Shown: positions 1-9,522, counted from the first letter of the stretch. The stretch: DNA of 64,000 bases from Micromonospora terminaliae (GCF_009671205.1 NZ_CP045309.1:1240001-1304000), one strand, 5' to 3'. Translations and numbers: made by a program. Notes: generated from the letters alone by a model not told the origin.

Positions 1-47
1 CCAGGAAGGCCGGCGGCCGCAAGCCGAGTGGCGGTGCCGGCTCGTGA
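1..47 (+). CDS. C-terminal end of an upstream gene, cut by the window edge
   Basis: An open frame runs from position 3 and stops with TGA at 45-47. Only 14 residues remain, rich in Lys and Gly. The stop overlaps the GTG start of the next gene by four bases, which suggests translational coupling. Too little is visible to name the product. Confidence 0.5.
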   Translation, partial: RKAGGRKPSGGAGS

Positions 48-289
48 CCGCGCCCTTCCGCCCCGGCCCGCGTCCCGGGCCGCCGCCGGGCGGTCCCCGG
101 CCCGGCCCGCCTCCCGGCGTACGGCCGGCGCCGGTCGAGGAGGTCGGCGAGGCGCGGCACCCGGCCGTCGACGCCGCCGTGCACGCCATGATCAACGCCG
201 AGGCGCTGTCCCCGGCGGACCAGATCGCCCAGTACGAGGCGGCGTACGAGACGCTGCGCGAGACCCTGGCCAGCATCGACCAGGCCTGA
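44..289 (+). CDS. small proline-rich hypothetical protein upstream of tlyA
   Basis: This is an 81-residue protein starting at GTG, coupled to the gene before it and 23 bp ahead of tlyA. Residues 1-35 are almost entirely Pro, Gly and Arg and look disordered. Residues 40-81 contain an acidic, alanine-rich stretch that should form one or two helices. I recognise no domain. Its place directly ahead of tlyA and nadK suggests the same transcript. The gene is judged real from its position, start overlap and codon pattern; the function is unknown. Confidence 0.7.
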   Translation: MTAPFRPGPRPGPPPGGPRPGPPPGVRPAPVEEVGEARHPAVDAAVHAMINAEALSPADQIAQYEAAYETLRETLASIDQA

Positions 290-312
290 AAAGAGGCGGA
301 GAACAACCACCG

Positions 313-1167
313 ATGGCACGTCGTACCCGGCTGGATGCCGAACTCGTCCGCCGCGGTCTGGCCCGCTCCCGTGAGCAGGCGGCCGCGCTGGTGGAGGCCG
401 GTCGCGTCCAGTTGCGCGGGGTGCGGGCGCGCAAGGCCGCCGCGATGGTCGACCCGGCCGACCCGCTGCTGGTCACCGGCGAGGACCCCGCCGACGAGTA
501 CGTCTCCCGGGGCGGTCACAAGCTGGCCGGTGCCTTCGCCGCGTTCACCCCCGGCGGGCTGACCGTGGCGGGCCGGCGCTGCCTGGACGCGGGCGCCTCC
601 ACCGGTGGCTTCACCGACGTGCTGCTGCGCGCCGGCGCCGCCGAGGTGGTGGCGGTCGACGTCGGCTACGGGCAGCTGGCCTGGTCGCTGCGCAACGACG
701 AGCGGGTGCACGTCTTCGAGCGCACCAACGTGCGTACCCTCACGCCGGAGGCGATCGGCGGCCCGGTCGACCTGACGGTGGCCGACCTGTCGTTCATCTC
801 GCTGCGGCTGGTGCTGCCCGCGCTGGCCGGCTGCACGCGGCCCGACGGCGACCTGGCGCTCATGGTCAAACCGCAGTTCGAGGTCGGCCGGGAGCGGGTC
901 GGCGCGGGCGGGGTGGTCCGCGACCCGGAGTTGCGCGCGGAGGCCGTGCTCGACGTGGCCGCCGCGGCCGCGCAGCTCGGGCTGGGCCTCGCCGACGTGG
1001 CCGCCAGCCCCCTGCCCGGGCCGAGCGGCAACGTCGAGTTCTTCGTATGGTTACGCCGGGACGCGCCCGCCGCGGACCCCGACCGGGTGCGCGCCGTGGT
1101 GGCCGCCGGCCCGCAGGGATTTCCGGCCGCCGGGCCGGAGGCCACGACTGAGGAGGTGTCCGGGTGA
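313..1167 (+). CDS. tlyA: TlyA-family rRNA 2'-O-methyltransferase
   Basis: The product is 284 residues. An S4 RNA-binding domain (about 1-65, beginning ARRTRLDAELVRRGLARS) precedes an FtsJ/RrmJ-type methyltransferase domain. The SAM-binding loop GASTGGFTD, the ADLSF strand and the MVKPQFE segment are all present, giving the K-D-K-E catalytic set of the family. TlyA proteins methylate cytidines in 16S and 23S rRNA and affect capreomycin sensitivity. The frame is open upstream to position 28, but ATG 313 is chosen because GAGGCGGAG precedes it and the protein then has family length. The stop overlaps nadK by four bases. Confidence 0.95.
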   Translation: MARRTRLDAELVRRGLARSREQAAALVEAGRVQLRGVRARKAAAMVDPADPLLVTGEDPADEYVSRGGHKLAGAFAAFTPGGLTVAGRRCLDAGASTGGFTDVLLRAGAAEVVAVDVGYGQLAWSLRNDERVHVFERTNVRTLTPEAIGGPVDLTVADLSFISLRLVLPALAGCTRPDGDLALMVKPQFEVGRERVGAGGVVRDPELRAEAVLDVAAAAAQLGLGLADVAASPLPGPSGNVEFFVWLRRDAPAADPDRVRAVVAAGPQGFPAAGPEATTEEVSG

Positions 1168-2048
1168 GCCGGACCGCTCTGCTGGTGACGCACACGGGGC
1201 GTCGGCGCAGCACCGAGCACGCGCGGGCGGTGGCGGCCGACCTCATCGCGGCCGGCTTCGAGGTGCGGGTCGTCGCCGAGGAGGCCGACGACCTGGACCT
1301 GCCCGGGGTCGTGCCGGTGACCGGCCCGGAGGCCGCCGAGGGCGCCGAGATCGTCTTCGCGCTCGGCGGGGACGGCACGTTCCTGCGCGCCGCCGAGCTG
1401 GCCCGCCCGGCCAAGGCGCCCCTGCTCGGCATCAACCTCGGCAAGGTCGGGTTCCTCGCCGAGGCCGAGATCGACGACCTGGACACCGCGGTGCGCGACG
1501 TGGTCGGGCGCAACTACACGGTGGACGAGCGGCTCACCCTCGACGTCACGGCCGAGTTCGAGGGCGGCCCGACCGTCGAGTCGTGGGCGTTGAACGAGAT
1601 CAGCGTGGAGAAGGGCGAGCGGGCCCAGATGCTGGAGCTGCTCGTCGACGTCGACGGCCGGCCGCTGTCCCGCTACGGCTGCGACGGCGTGGTCTGCGCG
1701 ACCCCCACGGGCTCGACGGCGTACGCGTTCTCCGGCGGCGGGCCGGTGGTCTGGCCCGAGGTGGAGGCGCTGCTGCTGGTGCCGATCAGCGCGCACGCGC
1801 TGTTCAGCCGCCCGCTGGTCACCGCGCCGACGTCCACGTTCGTCATCACCGTGGACCCGTTCACCACCCTGGCGGTGCTCTGCTGCGACGGCCGGCGGGT
1901 CTACGACCTGCCCCCGGGGGCCCGGGTCACCGTGCGCCGGGGCGCGCTGCCGGTGCGCATCGTCCGGCTGCGGGCGCGGCCGTTCACCGACCGCCTCGTC
2001 GCCAAGTTCGACCTGCCCGTGCAGGGCTGGCGCGGCAGCCGTCGCTGA
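1164..2048 (+). CDS. nadK: NAD kinase
   Basis: This 294-residue protein phosphorylates NAD to NADP. It carries the GGDGT motif (FALGGDGTFLRAAEL), the NE motif (ALNEISVEKGERAQML) and the glycine-rich TPTGSTAYAFSGGGP loop. The GTG start overlaps the tlyA stop as GTGA, with AGGAGGT at 1151-1157 as ribosome site. tlyA-nadK-recN is a usual actinobacterial order, but here a secreted protease gene and a regulator separate nadK from recN. Confidence 0.96.
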   Translation: MSRTALLVTHTGRRRSTEHARAVAADLIAAGFEVRVVAEEADDLDLPGVVPVTGPEAAEGAEIVFALGGDGTFLRAAELARPAKAPLLGINLGKVGFLAEAEIDDLDTAVRDVVGRNYTVDERLTLDVTAEFEGGPTVESWALNEISVEKGERAQMLELLVDVDGRPLSRYGCDGVVCATPTGSTAYAFSGGGPVVWPEVEALLLVPISAHALFSRPLVTAPTSTFVITVDPFTTLAVLCCDGRRVYDLPPGARVTVRRGALPVRIVRLRARPFTDRLVAKFDLPVQGWRGSRR

Positions 2049-2071
2049 CCGGCGGCTCAGCGAACAACCGG

Positions 2072-2094
2072 CGGGCCGACCTCGCGTCGGCCCG
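2072..2094 (+). terminator. hairpin downstream of nadK
   Basis: A perfect 9-bp stem (CGGGCCGAC with GTCGGCCCG) encloses a 5-base loop and lies 24 bp after the nadK stop. Only a short T pair follows, so this is a GC-rich actinobacterial-type terminator candidate. Confidence 0.55.
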
Positions 2095-2641
2095 TTCGGC
2101 GTACCCGGGTCCGGCCGCGGGCGCGTTACGGTAGGAGCCTCCCCCGACGGCACGCCGCGCCGGGTGCGGCGTACCGCGCCGGCACCGGGCCGGGGCGGAT
2201 GGTCCCGCCCCCCGCGGCGGGCGCGGCCGCCGGGGCCGGTACCGCCGTCGCGCACCGACGGCGATCGGGGCGTCCGGGCTACGCCGAGGTGGAGTCCGGG
2301 CGGGGCGGTGACGCCCGCGCCCGGGCCGACGCGGCCCGGCGGTCGTGGCCCTGGCCAGGGGGTGGTCGGGTCCACGACGGTCGGGGTGCCGGAGGAGTCG
2401 CGGCCGGCCGCGGCGGGCGGACGGCGAGCCGCGCCCGGCCGGGTTTCGACCCCGGTCGGGTCGGCCGGATCGGCGAGCCGCCGTCGGAGGAAACGGCGGC
2501 CCGCGAACCGGGCGGCGACGCACTCGCTCCGGCACCCCGGCCATCGCCCGCGCCGGCTCGCGCGCCCACATTCCACGCCCGGCGCTCCCGGCAATCCGCC
2601 CGACACCCGGTGGTCCGACCGCGTTCGACCCGTGTCCACCT

Positions 2642-2655
2642 GGCGACATGTCGCC
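2642..2655. promoter_or_regulatory. 14-bp perfect palindrome, candidate operator
   Basis: GGCGACATGTCGCC is its own reverse complement. It sits about 110 bp before the protease start, just upstream of a possible -10 element TACCTA (2670-2675). A regulator site overlapping the promoter is inferred from shape and place only. Confidence 0.35.
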
Positions 2656-2712
2656 GGTGCGGCGTGGCGTACCTAGTGACCGACCGATGATCTCCGTCGC
2701 AGACTCCGGTTC

Positions 2713-2742
2713 GGCCGGCCTCAATCCCCCCCGAGGCCGGCC
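2713..2742 (+). promoter_or_regulatory. 5'-UTR hairpin ahead of the protease gene
   Basis: A perfect 10-bp stem (GGCCGGCCTC with GAGGCCGGCC) with a 10-base C-rich loop ends 23 bp before ATG 2766. The ribosome site AGAGGAG at 2752-2758 lies just after it. It could be an attenuator or a transcript-stabilising element. Confidence 0.4.
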
Positions 2743-2765
2743 ACCCGAGTAGAGGAGCGCATCGC

Positions 2766-5700
2766 ATGCACCGGTCCCCACGCTGGCTCGCCGCCGGCGC
2801 GGTCGGCGCGCTGGTGGTCGGACTCGCCGTACCGGCGTCCGCCGACCCGCCCGCCCGGCCCACCGGCCCGAGGCCGGCCACGCCCGCCCCGGCCGCCGCA
2901 CCCGTCCGTATCACCCTGATCACGGGCGACCAGGTCGACCTCGCCCCGGCCGCGCCGGGCCGGGTCGCCGCCACGGTCCGTCCCGGCCCCGGCCGGGAGC
3001 GGATCACCTTCCACACCCTCGAGGTCGACGGCGGGCTGCGGGTGTTGCCCAGCGACGTCGTGCCGTACGTCTCCGCCGGGGTGCTCGACGCCGACCTGTT
3101 CGACGTGCAGGAACTGGTCGCGGACGGGTACGGCGACGCGGCGCAGGGCGCGTTGCCGCTGATCGTCCGCTACCAGCAGCCCGCCGCCGGCCGGGTCCGG
3201 CCGCTCGCCGGCGCCACCGCCGCCCGGCCGCTGGAGAGCATCAACGGCGCGGCGCTGCGGGTCGGCAAGAGCGACCTCGGCGGCCTGTGGACCACGCTGC
3301 GGGGCACGCCTGAGGCCCGGACCGCCGGCGGCGCGCCCCGGCTCGGCGCCGGCATCGCCCGCGTCTGGCTGGACGGGCGCGTCCACGCGGACCTGGAGCA
3401 CAGCGTGCCGCAGATCGGCGCCCCGGCGGCCTGGGCGGCCGGCCGGGACGGCAAGGGTGTCCGGGTGGCGGTGCTCGACACCGGCGTCGACTCGGGCCAC
3501 CCCGACCTGGCCGGTCGGATCGCCGAGGCGCAGGACTTCACCGGCAGCGGCAGCGCCCGGGACGGCCACGGCCATGGCACCCACGTGGCCTCCACCATCG
3601 CCGGCAGCGGGGCCGCGTCCGACGGGCTGCGCAAGGGCGTCGCGCCCGGCGCGCAGCTGCTGATCGGCAAGGTCCTCGACGACAACGGCAGCGGCTACGA
3701 CTCGGGGATCATCGCGGGCATGGAGTGGGCCAGCCACTCCGGCGCGAAGGTGGTCAGCATGAGCCTCGGCGGCCCGGCCACCGACGGCACCGACCCGATG
3801 AGCCAGGCGGTCAACGACCTCACCGCCGAGACCGGCACGCTCTTCGTGATCGCCGCCGGCAACAGTGGCGCCGCGGGCACCGTCGGGACGCCGGGCGCGG
3901 CCAGTGCCGCCCTCACCGTCGGGGCGGTGGACCGCGACGACAACCTGGCCGACTTCTCCAGCCGCGGCCCCCGGATCGGCGACAACGGCCTGAAGCCGGA
4001 GATCACCGCGCCGGGCGTCGGCATCGCCGCCGCTCGCGCCGAAGGCACCACGATGGGTACGCCGGTGGACGACGCGTACACGCGGGCGTCCGGGACCTCG
4101 ATGGCCACCCCGCACGTGGCCGGGGCGGCCGCGATCCTCGCCCAGGAACACCCGGACTGGACCGCGCAGAAGCTCAAGGACGCGCTGGTCAGCACCACGA
4201 AGGCGAACCCCGCGCTGACCGTCTACGAGCAGGGCGGCGGCCGCGTCGACGTGGCCCGCGCGCTCGCCCAGCGGGTGTACGGCTCGGCCACCGCCGACTT
4301 CGGCCGGGTGAACACCGGCGGCGCGGTGGCGGAGCGGACCGTGACGTACACCAACGGCACCGCGTCCCCGCAGACCCTGCGGCTGGCCCTCGAGCTGCGC
4401 AACCTGGACAGCGGCGCCGCCGAGCCGGACGGGATCTCGCTCGACGGCACGGAGGTGACCGTGCCGGCCGGCGGCAGCGTGAACGTCCCGCTGCACGCCG
4501 ACCCGGCGAAGCTGGACCGCGGCGTACACGGCGGGTGGCTGGTGGCCACCGGCGCGGACGGTGTCGCGGTACGGACGGCCGTCGGGCTCACCCTCAGCGG
4601 CCCGATCCACACCGTCACCCTGCGCGCCCTGGACATGGCCGGGCAGCCCGGCGTCTCGCCGGCGGTCACCCTCTTCGGTGAGCACGCCGACTCGGACCAG
4701 CTGCTCTGGCTTCCTCCCACCGGGTGGCAGGTGCAGGTCGAGGAGGGCCCGTACCTGCTGGAGGGCCTCATCGAGCACGGCGCCCCGCTGGACGAGCAGA
4801 TCACCCTGGTCACCGATCCCGAGCTCATGGTGGATCGCGACCTCACCGTGGTGCTCGACCCGCGCAAGGGCACTCCGGTGCGGATCGAGACGCCGAAGCC
4901 GACCGAGCAGCGGGCGGTGATCAGCTTCTACGAGCACCGGATCTTCGGCAACGGGCGCCAGGTCGACCACGGCGTCATGAACTTCAGCACGACCCAGCAG
5001 GTCAACGTCACCCCGACGCGGCAGGTGAGTCGGGGCGAGTTCGAGTTCGCCTCCCGCTGGCAGCTGGTGGCGCCCATGGTGGACGCCCAGGTCAGCGACG
5101 TCTCCGGTCCGCTGGACATCAACCTGCTCGGCCAGTCGCCGGCTCCGGCGGGCCGGCGCAAGCTCCCGCTGGTCTGGGCGGGCGACGGCACCGCCGCCGA
5201 GCTGGCCCGGGCCGGGGTCCGGGGTGCGGCCGCGCTGGTGGCCGGCAGCTACGACCGCGCCGAGGAGGACCAGATCGCCGACGCCGCGGCGGCCGGCGCC
5301 GCCATGGTGCTCATCGTCCGGCCGGCGGACCGGAGCGCGTGGACGGTCTGGCGCCCGGACGGGGACCGGTTGCCGATCCCGTCGCTGGTGGTCGCGTACG
5401 ACGACGGACAGCCGATGATCGCGGCGGCGAAGCGCGGCCGCGCGACCCTGGACGTCACGCTGACCGTGGACAGCCCCTACCTCTACGACGTGTGGCAGGT
5501 GTCGAAGGGGCGGGTCCCGGAGCGGATCGTGCACCGGGTGACGGCGGACAACACCGCCGAGGTGACCACCCGCTACGCCGACACCGGCGGGTCCGACTGG
5601 GCCAGTGAGCAGCGGTTCGGCTGGCGTCCCTGGCAGGAGTACTCCTGGAACGACGACCAGCGGATGGTGCGTACCGGCACCAGCCGGCAGGAGTTCGTCA

Positions 5701-6497
5701 GCGCCGGGGACAACTGGTGGCAGCAGCGGGTGCTGCACCGACTCACCTGGTCCTGGGGGCCGCTGCTCGGCGGCCTCACCCAGCAGCCCCGGCAGTACGC
5801 CGCCGACGACCGGGTCAGCGAGACCTGGCACGCCCCGGTGGTCCGGCCGGCCGTGCCGGCGGGCGCCGGAGCGCCGGTGCCCACGCGCACCGGCGACAGC
5901 CTGAACCTGCCGGTGGCCGAGTTCGTCGACGCCGACGGCCACTACGCCGCGGCCGGCTGGGGCGAGGAGCAGGACACCGTCGAGCGCCGGCTGAGCCGGG
6001 ACGGGCAGCAGATCGCCGACCTCTCCGGCGGCTGGGCGCCGGTGGCGACCACCCCGGGCGCGGCCCGGTACCGGTTGGACGTCACCACACGGCGCGCCTC
6101 GGACGAGTGGCGGTGGGCCACGCGTACCGAGACGGCCTGGCAGTTCACCTCGGCCCGTCCGGACGGCGACGCGGCCCGGCCGCTGTCGCTGCTGCAGGTC
6201 GACTATCAGGTCCCCGCGGACCTGCGGGGCGAGGTGCCCGGCGGCCGGCCGCACCAGGTGGGGCTGACGCTGCGCCAGCCGGTCGGCGTACCGGCGCCGA
6301 GCGGGGTCGGGGTGCGGGTGGAGGTGTCGTTCGACGGCGGAAGCACCTGGCGGAGCGTGCCGGTGCGCGGCTCGGGCGCGCGGTTCACCGCGACGGTGCC
6401 GGCCGGGCGCGGCACGGTGTCGCTGCGGGTGCACGCCGGTGACCGGGCCGGCAGCACCGTCGACCAGACCGTGCTCGACGCGTACGGCCTGCGCTGA
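2766..6497 (+). CDS. large secreted S8 (subtilisin-like) serine protease
   Basis: The product is 1243 residues with a signal peptide (about 1-27: Arg-containing start, hydrophobic core, PASA cleavage site). A propeptide-like region follows, then the subtilase domain (about 225-505). The catalytic triad is Asp238 (LDTGVDSGHPDL), His270 (HGHGTHVAST) and Ser445 (SGTSMATPHVAGA). A long C-terminal part of mostly beta structure follows; residues around 800-880 resemble a protease-associated (PA) insert. The enzyme should be exported and degrade protein outside the cell. The gene is monocistronic: regulatory elements lie upstream and two strong hairpins downstream. Confidence 0.93.
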   Translation: MHRSPRWLAAGAVGALVVGLAVPASADPPARPTGPRPATPAPAAAPVRITLITGDQVDLAPAAPGRVAATVRPGPGRERITFHTLEVDGGLRVLPSDVVPYVSAGVLDADLFDVQELVADGYGDAAQGALPLIVRYQQPAAGRVRPLAGATAARPLESINGAALRVGKSDLGGLWTTLRGTPEARTAGGAPRLGAGIARVWLDGRVHADLEHSVPQIGAPAAWAAGRDGKGVRVAVLDTGVDSGHPDLAGRIAEAQDFTGSGSARDGHGHGTHVASTIAGSGAASDGLRKGVAPGAQLLIGKVLDDNGSGYDSGIIAGMEWASHSGAKVVSMSLGGPATDGTDPMSQAVNDLTAETGTLFVIAAGNSGAAGTVGTPGAASAALTVGAVDRDDNLADFSSRGPRIGDNGLKPEITAPGVGIAAARAEGTTMGTPVDDAYTRASGTSMATPHVAGAAAILAQEHPDWTAQKLKDALVSTTKANPALTVYEQGGGRVDVARALAQRVYGSATADFGRVNTGGAVAERTVTYTNGTASPQTLRLALELRNLDSGAAEPDGISLDGTEVTVPAGGSVNVPLHADPAKLDRGVHGGWLVATGADGVAVRTAVGLTLSGPIHTVTLRALDMAGQPGVSPAVTLFGEHADSDQLLWLPPTGWQVQVEEGPYLLEGLIEHGAPLDEQITLVTDPELMVDRDLTVVLDPRKGTPVRIETPKPTEQRAVISFYEHRIFGNGRQVDHGVMNFSTTQQVNVTPTRQVSRGEFEFASRWQLVAPMVDAQVSDVSGPLDINLLGQSPAPAGRRKLPLVWAGDGTAAELARAGVRGAAALVAGSYDRAEEDQIADAAAAGAAMVLIVRPADRSAWTVWRPDGDRLPIPSLVVAYDDGQPMIAAAKRGRATLDVTLTVDSPYLYDVWQVSKGRVPERIVHRVTADNTAEVTTRYADTGGSDWASEQRFGWRPWQEYSWNDDQRMVRTGTSRQEFVSAGDNWWQQRVLHRLTWSWGPLLGGLTQQPRQYAADDRVSETWHAPVVRPAVPAGAGAPVPTRTGDSLNLPVAEFVDADGHYAAAGWGEEQDTVERRLSRDGQQIADLSGGWAPVATTPGAARYRLDVTTRRASDEWRWATRTETAWQFTSARPDGDAARPLSLLQVDYQVPADLRGEVPGGRPHQVGLTLRQPVGVPAPSGVGVRVEVSFDGGSTWRSVPVRGSGARFTATVPAGRGTVSLRVHAGDRAGSTVDQTVLDAYGLR

Positions 6498-6500
6498 GCC

Positions 6501-6542
6501 GACGTCCGCGCGGGACCGAGCCTCCTCGCCCGCGCGGACGTC
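6501..6542. terminator. strong hairpin after the protease gene
   Basis: A perfect 14-bp stem (GACGTCCGCGCGGG with its complement) has a 14-base loop and begins 3 bp after the protease stop. It can serve the plus strand and also the convergent regulator gene. Confidence 0.7.
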
Positions 6543-6550
6543 AACCCCGT

Positions 6551-6595
6551 CCGTCCGGGGTGCCCGCCTTCTACGGCGGTGGGCGCCCCGGACGG
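6551..6595. terminator. second hairpin between convergent genes
   Basis: A 15-bp stem with one G-T pair joins CCGTCCGGGGTGCCC to GGGCGCCCCGGACGG. It lies between the protease gene and the end of the minus-strand regulator and may terminate the latter. Confidence 0.55.
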
Positions 6596-6680
6596 CGCCG
6601 CGGCCGCCGCTGCCGCCGGCACCGCACTCGGGAAGCGGGGCCGGCGGCGGCGCGGCCGGTGGCGGGGGGTGTCGGGCGGG

Positions 6681-7667
6681 TCAGAGCCAGCCGCGGCGGG
6701 CGGCCTGGTAGGCCAGACCCGGCCGGGTGTCGACCCCGGCCACGGCCATCAGGTCGGCGAGACGTCGCTGCACCGTGCGGCGGCTCACGCCGAGCTGCGA
6801 GGCGATGGACTTGTCCGGCACCCCGGCCACGAAGAGCGACAGCAGCCGGACCTCCTCGGCGTCCGGCCGGTACCCCCCGCCCGCCCGGTCCTCGATCGGC
6901 GCGGCGGACGAGCTCACCGGCGTCGCCATCAGCCAGTGGCTCTCGAAGAGGGCGACCAGCGCGTCCAGCAGCTGGCTGCGGCCGATGACCGCGGCGGTCG
7001 GTTCACCGCTGCCCCGCTCGGGCACCAGCGGGCACACCGCCGTCCGGCCGTCCACGATGGCCAGCCGGACCGGCAGCCGGTCGAGGACGCGGGCCTGTTC
7101 GCCGGCACGTACGCCCTGCTCGACGTCCGCGAGCGCGCCCGGTTCGAGGAGCATCTCGCGCTCGTAGATGGCCCGGTAGCGGACCCCGCGGGCCAGCGCG
7201 TCGAACTCCTCGACGTTCTCCTGGCCGGCCATGGCCAGGGGATTCGCCCGGCAGAACCAGAGCACCTCGGCCCGGGCGCCGTTCTGCAGGTCGCGCAGCC
7301 GCTCGCGCAGCGCCCGGGCGCCCGTGACGACCTCGACGAGGTGCCCGGCGTCGTGCCGGCGCATCCCGGCCCGGTACTCCTCGGTGAGCTGGGTGACCGC
7401 CGCGCGGGCCGACTCGAGCGCCTCCTGGCGGCGCAGCAGCGCCTCGCCGAGCGGGACGTCGGGCGCCAGCGGCCGCAGCGGCGCGTCGGGCTCCGGTCCG
7501 GGCGGCAGCACGAGTCCCTTGCCGCGCAGGGCTTCGAGCTGGGCCAGCAGGTCCGCCCGGGGGAGGCCCAACCGCTCGGTCAGCTCCCCGACCGTCGCCG
7601 TCGTGAGCTGCACGAGGCAGCGGTAGAGCCGCTCCTCGTCCGGGGTCAGGCCGATCACGTCCAGCAC
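6681..7667 (-). CDS. TrmB/LuxR-type two-HTH transcriptional regulator
   Basis: This 328-residue protein has an N-terminal winged-helix region like TrmB (LTPDEERLYRCL, then VGELTERLGLPRADLLAQLE). A middle phospholipase-D-like sensor segment follows, then a C-terminal LuxR-type HTH (KSIASQLGVSRRTVQRRLAD). Actinomycetes carry many such orphan regulators. The start is uncertain: GTG 7667 and GTG 7658 are in frame and neither has a clear ribosome site. The gene is divergent from recN, about 80 bp away, and converges on the protease gene, which may be a target. Confidence 0.85.
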   Translation of the reverse strand: MLDVIGLTPDEERLYRCLVQLTTATVGELTERLGLPRADLLAQLEALRGKGLVLPPGPEPDAPLRPLAPDVPLGEALLRRQEALESARAAVTQLTEEYRAGMRRHDAGHLVEVVTGARALRERLRDLQNGARAEVLWFCRANPLAMAGQENVEEFDALARGVRYRAIYEREMLLEPGALADVEQGVRAGEQARVLDRLPVRLAIVDGRTAVCPLVPERGSGEPTAAVIGRSQLLDALVALFESHWLMATPVSSSAAPIEDRAGGGYRPDAEEVRLLSLFVAGVPDKSIASQLGVSRRTVQRRLADLMAVAGVDTRPGLAYQAARRGWL

Positions 7668-7746
7668 GGGGCAGAACTGTACGACCCCGCCACCGGCCCC
7701 GCGCCGGCTGGTCAAGTGTCGGAGGACGCGTCTACTGTCGGGTGCT

Positions 7747-9504
7747 GTGCTGGAAGAGCTGCGCATCACCGGACTGGGCGTCATCGAGGACACCACGCTG
7801 CCGCTGACCGGCGGGATGAACGTCATCACCGGCGAGACCGGTGCGGGCAAGACCATGGTGGTGACCGGCCTCGGCCTGCTCTTCGGCGGCCGGGCCGATG
7901 CCGGCCGGGTGCGGGCCGAGCCGGGCCGCGCCGTGGTGGAGGGCCGGCTGCGCCTGGACGGCCGGGTGGCCGAGACGGTGCACGCCCGGATCACCGACGC
8001 GGGCGGCGAGCCCGACGAGGACGGCTCACTGCTGCTGAGCCGCACCGTCACCGTCGAGGGCCGGTCCCGCGCACACCTGGGCGGCCGCAGCATGCCGGTG
8101 TCGATGCTGGGCGAGGTCGGCGAGCAGGTGGTGGCCGTGCACGGCCAGTCCGACCAGCTCCGCCTGCTGCGGCCGGCCGAGCAGCGGGCCGCGCTCGACC
8201 GGTTCGCCGGCCCGGAGCACGAGAAGCTGCTCGACGCGCTGCGCGAGGCGTACACCCGGTGGCGGGCGGTGGTCGACGACCTGGCCGACCGGCGGCGCAA
8301 CGCCCGTGAGCGCAACCAGGAGGCCGACCTGCTGCGGCTCGGCCTCGACGAGATCACCCGGGTCGACCCGCAGCCCGGCGAGGACGACGAGCTGAAGGCG
8401 GAGGCGCAGCGCCTGGAGCACGCCGAGGGGCTGCGCACCGCGGCCCAGGTGGCGCAGCAGTGCGTGGCCGGCGGCGTGGAGGCGGCCGACGACAGCCCCG
8501 ACGCCACCGCGCTGCTGGGCACCGCCCGGCGCACGCTGGAGGCGCAGGCCGGCACCGATCCGGCCCTGGGCGAGCTGGCCGCCCGGCTGGAGGAGGCCGC
8601 CACCCTGGTCACCGACGTCTCCGCGGAGCTGTCGACCTACCTCGCCGCCCTCGACGCCGACCCGGCCCGCCTGCAGACCGTCTACGAGCGCCGGGCCGCG
8701 CTGCGCGGCCTCACCCGGAAGTACGCCGACGACGTCGACGGCGTGATCGCCTGGGCCGAGCGCGCCCGCACCCGGCTGTCCGACCTGGACACCTCCGACG
8801 AGCTGCTGGACGAGCTGGACAAGGAGGCGGCCCGGCTCGCCGGCGAGGTGGCCGACCTGGCCGCCCGGGTCTCCACCTCCCGGCAGGAGGCCGCGGTCCG
8901 CTTCGCGGAGCAGGTCACCGTCGAGCTGGCCGGGCTGGCCATGCCGCACGCCCGCATCGACGTGGCCGTGCTGCCCAGGCCGGCCGGGCGGGCCGAGCCG
9001 AGCCTGCCGGTCAACGGGGTCGAGGCCGGCGTGGGGCCGGACGGGGCCGACGAGGTGGAGCTGCGCCTGCTGGCCCACCCGGGCGCGCCCGCGCTGCCGC
9101 TGCAGCGAGGCGCCTCCGGCGGCGAGCTGTCCCGCGTGATGCTCGCCATCGAGGTGGTCTTCGCCGGCTCCGGCGGGCCGCCCACGCTGGTCTTCGACGA
9201 GGTCGACGCCGGCGTCGGCGGGCGGGCCGCCGTGGAGATCGGCCGGCGGCTGGCCCGGCTGGCCCGCAGCCACCAGGTGCTGGTGGTCACCCACCTGCCC
9301 CAGGTCGCGGCGTTCGCCGACCGGCACCTCGTGGTGGCGAAGGACACCGGGGGAGCGGTCACCACGAGCGGCGTGCGGGTGGTGGAGGACACCGAGCGGG
9401 CCCGGGAGCTGGCGCGGATGCTCGCCGGTTTGCCGGACTCGGATCTGGGTATCGCCCATGCCGAGGAACTCCTGGCCGTGGCGGCCAAGGAAAGGCGCCC
9501 GTGA
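7747..9504 (+). CDS. recN: DNA repair ATPase RecN
   Basis: RecN is an SMC-like protein acting early in double-strand-break repair. The 585 residues include Walker A GETGAGKT at 29-36, long coiled-coil regions (about 150-370), the ABC signature SGGELSRVMLAIE and Walker B TLVFDEVDAGVGG. Length is normal. The start is GTG 7747, giving the usual MLEELRITGLGVIE beginning. A hairpin follows the stop, separating it from steA. Confidence 0.97.
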   Translation: MLEELRITGLGVIEDTTLPLTGGMNVITGETGAGKTMVVTGLGLLFGGRADAGRVRAEPGRAVVEGRLRLDGRVAETVHARITDAGGEPDEDGSLLLSRTVTVEGRSRAHLGGRSMPVSMLGEVGEQVVAVHGQSDQLRLLRPAEQRAALDRFAGPEHEKLLDALREAYTRWRAVVDDLADRRRNARERNQEADLLRLGLDEITRVDPQPGEDDELKAEAQRLEHAEGLRTAAQVAQQCVAGGVEAADDSPDATALLGTARRTLEAQAGTDPALGELAARLEEAATLVTDVSAELSTYLAALDADPARLQTVYERRAALRGLTRKYADDVDGVIAWAERARTRLSDLDTSDELLDELDKEAARLAGEVADLAARVSTSRQEAAVRFAEQVTVELAGLAMPHARIDVAVLPRPAGRAEPSLPVNGVEAGVGPDGADEVELRLLAHPGAPALPLQRGASGGELSRVMLAIEVVFAGSGGPPTLVFDEVDAGVGGRAAVEIGRRLARLARSHQVLVVTHLPQVAAFADRHLVVAKDTGGAVTTSGVRVVEDTERARELARMLAGLPDSDLGIAHAEELLAVAAKERRP

Positions 9505-9522
9505 TGCCGGGATTGTGAGCGC

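Larger units (their letters stand above)
2095..2765. other. long intergenic region before the secreted protease; no convincing gene
   Basis: About 670 bp of very GC-rich sequence is open in several frames on both strands. The translations are low-complexity Arg/Pro/Gly strings with no recognisable domain and no good ribosome site, so I read it as non-coding. It holds a 14-bp palindrome at 2642-2655 and a hairpin at 2713-2742, which fits a long 5' regulatory region for the protease gene. Confidence 0.5.

Noticed and set aside
2049..2690. Several overlapping frames of 130-300 codons in the nadK-protease gap
   Set aside because: No ribosome sites, no family pattern, and heavy Arg/Pro/Gly bias on both strands.
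2721..6434. 1237-codon open frame on the minus strand opposite the protease gene
   Set aside because: It mirrors the plus-strand gene; its translation is low-complexity Arg/Gly/His sequence without domains. High GC keeps antisense frames open.
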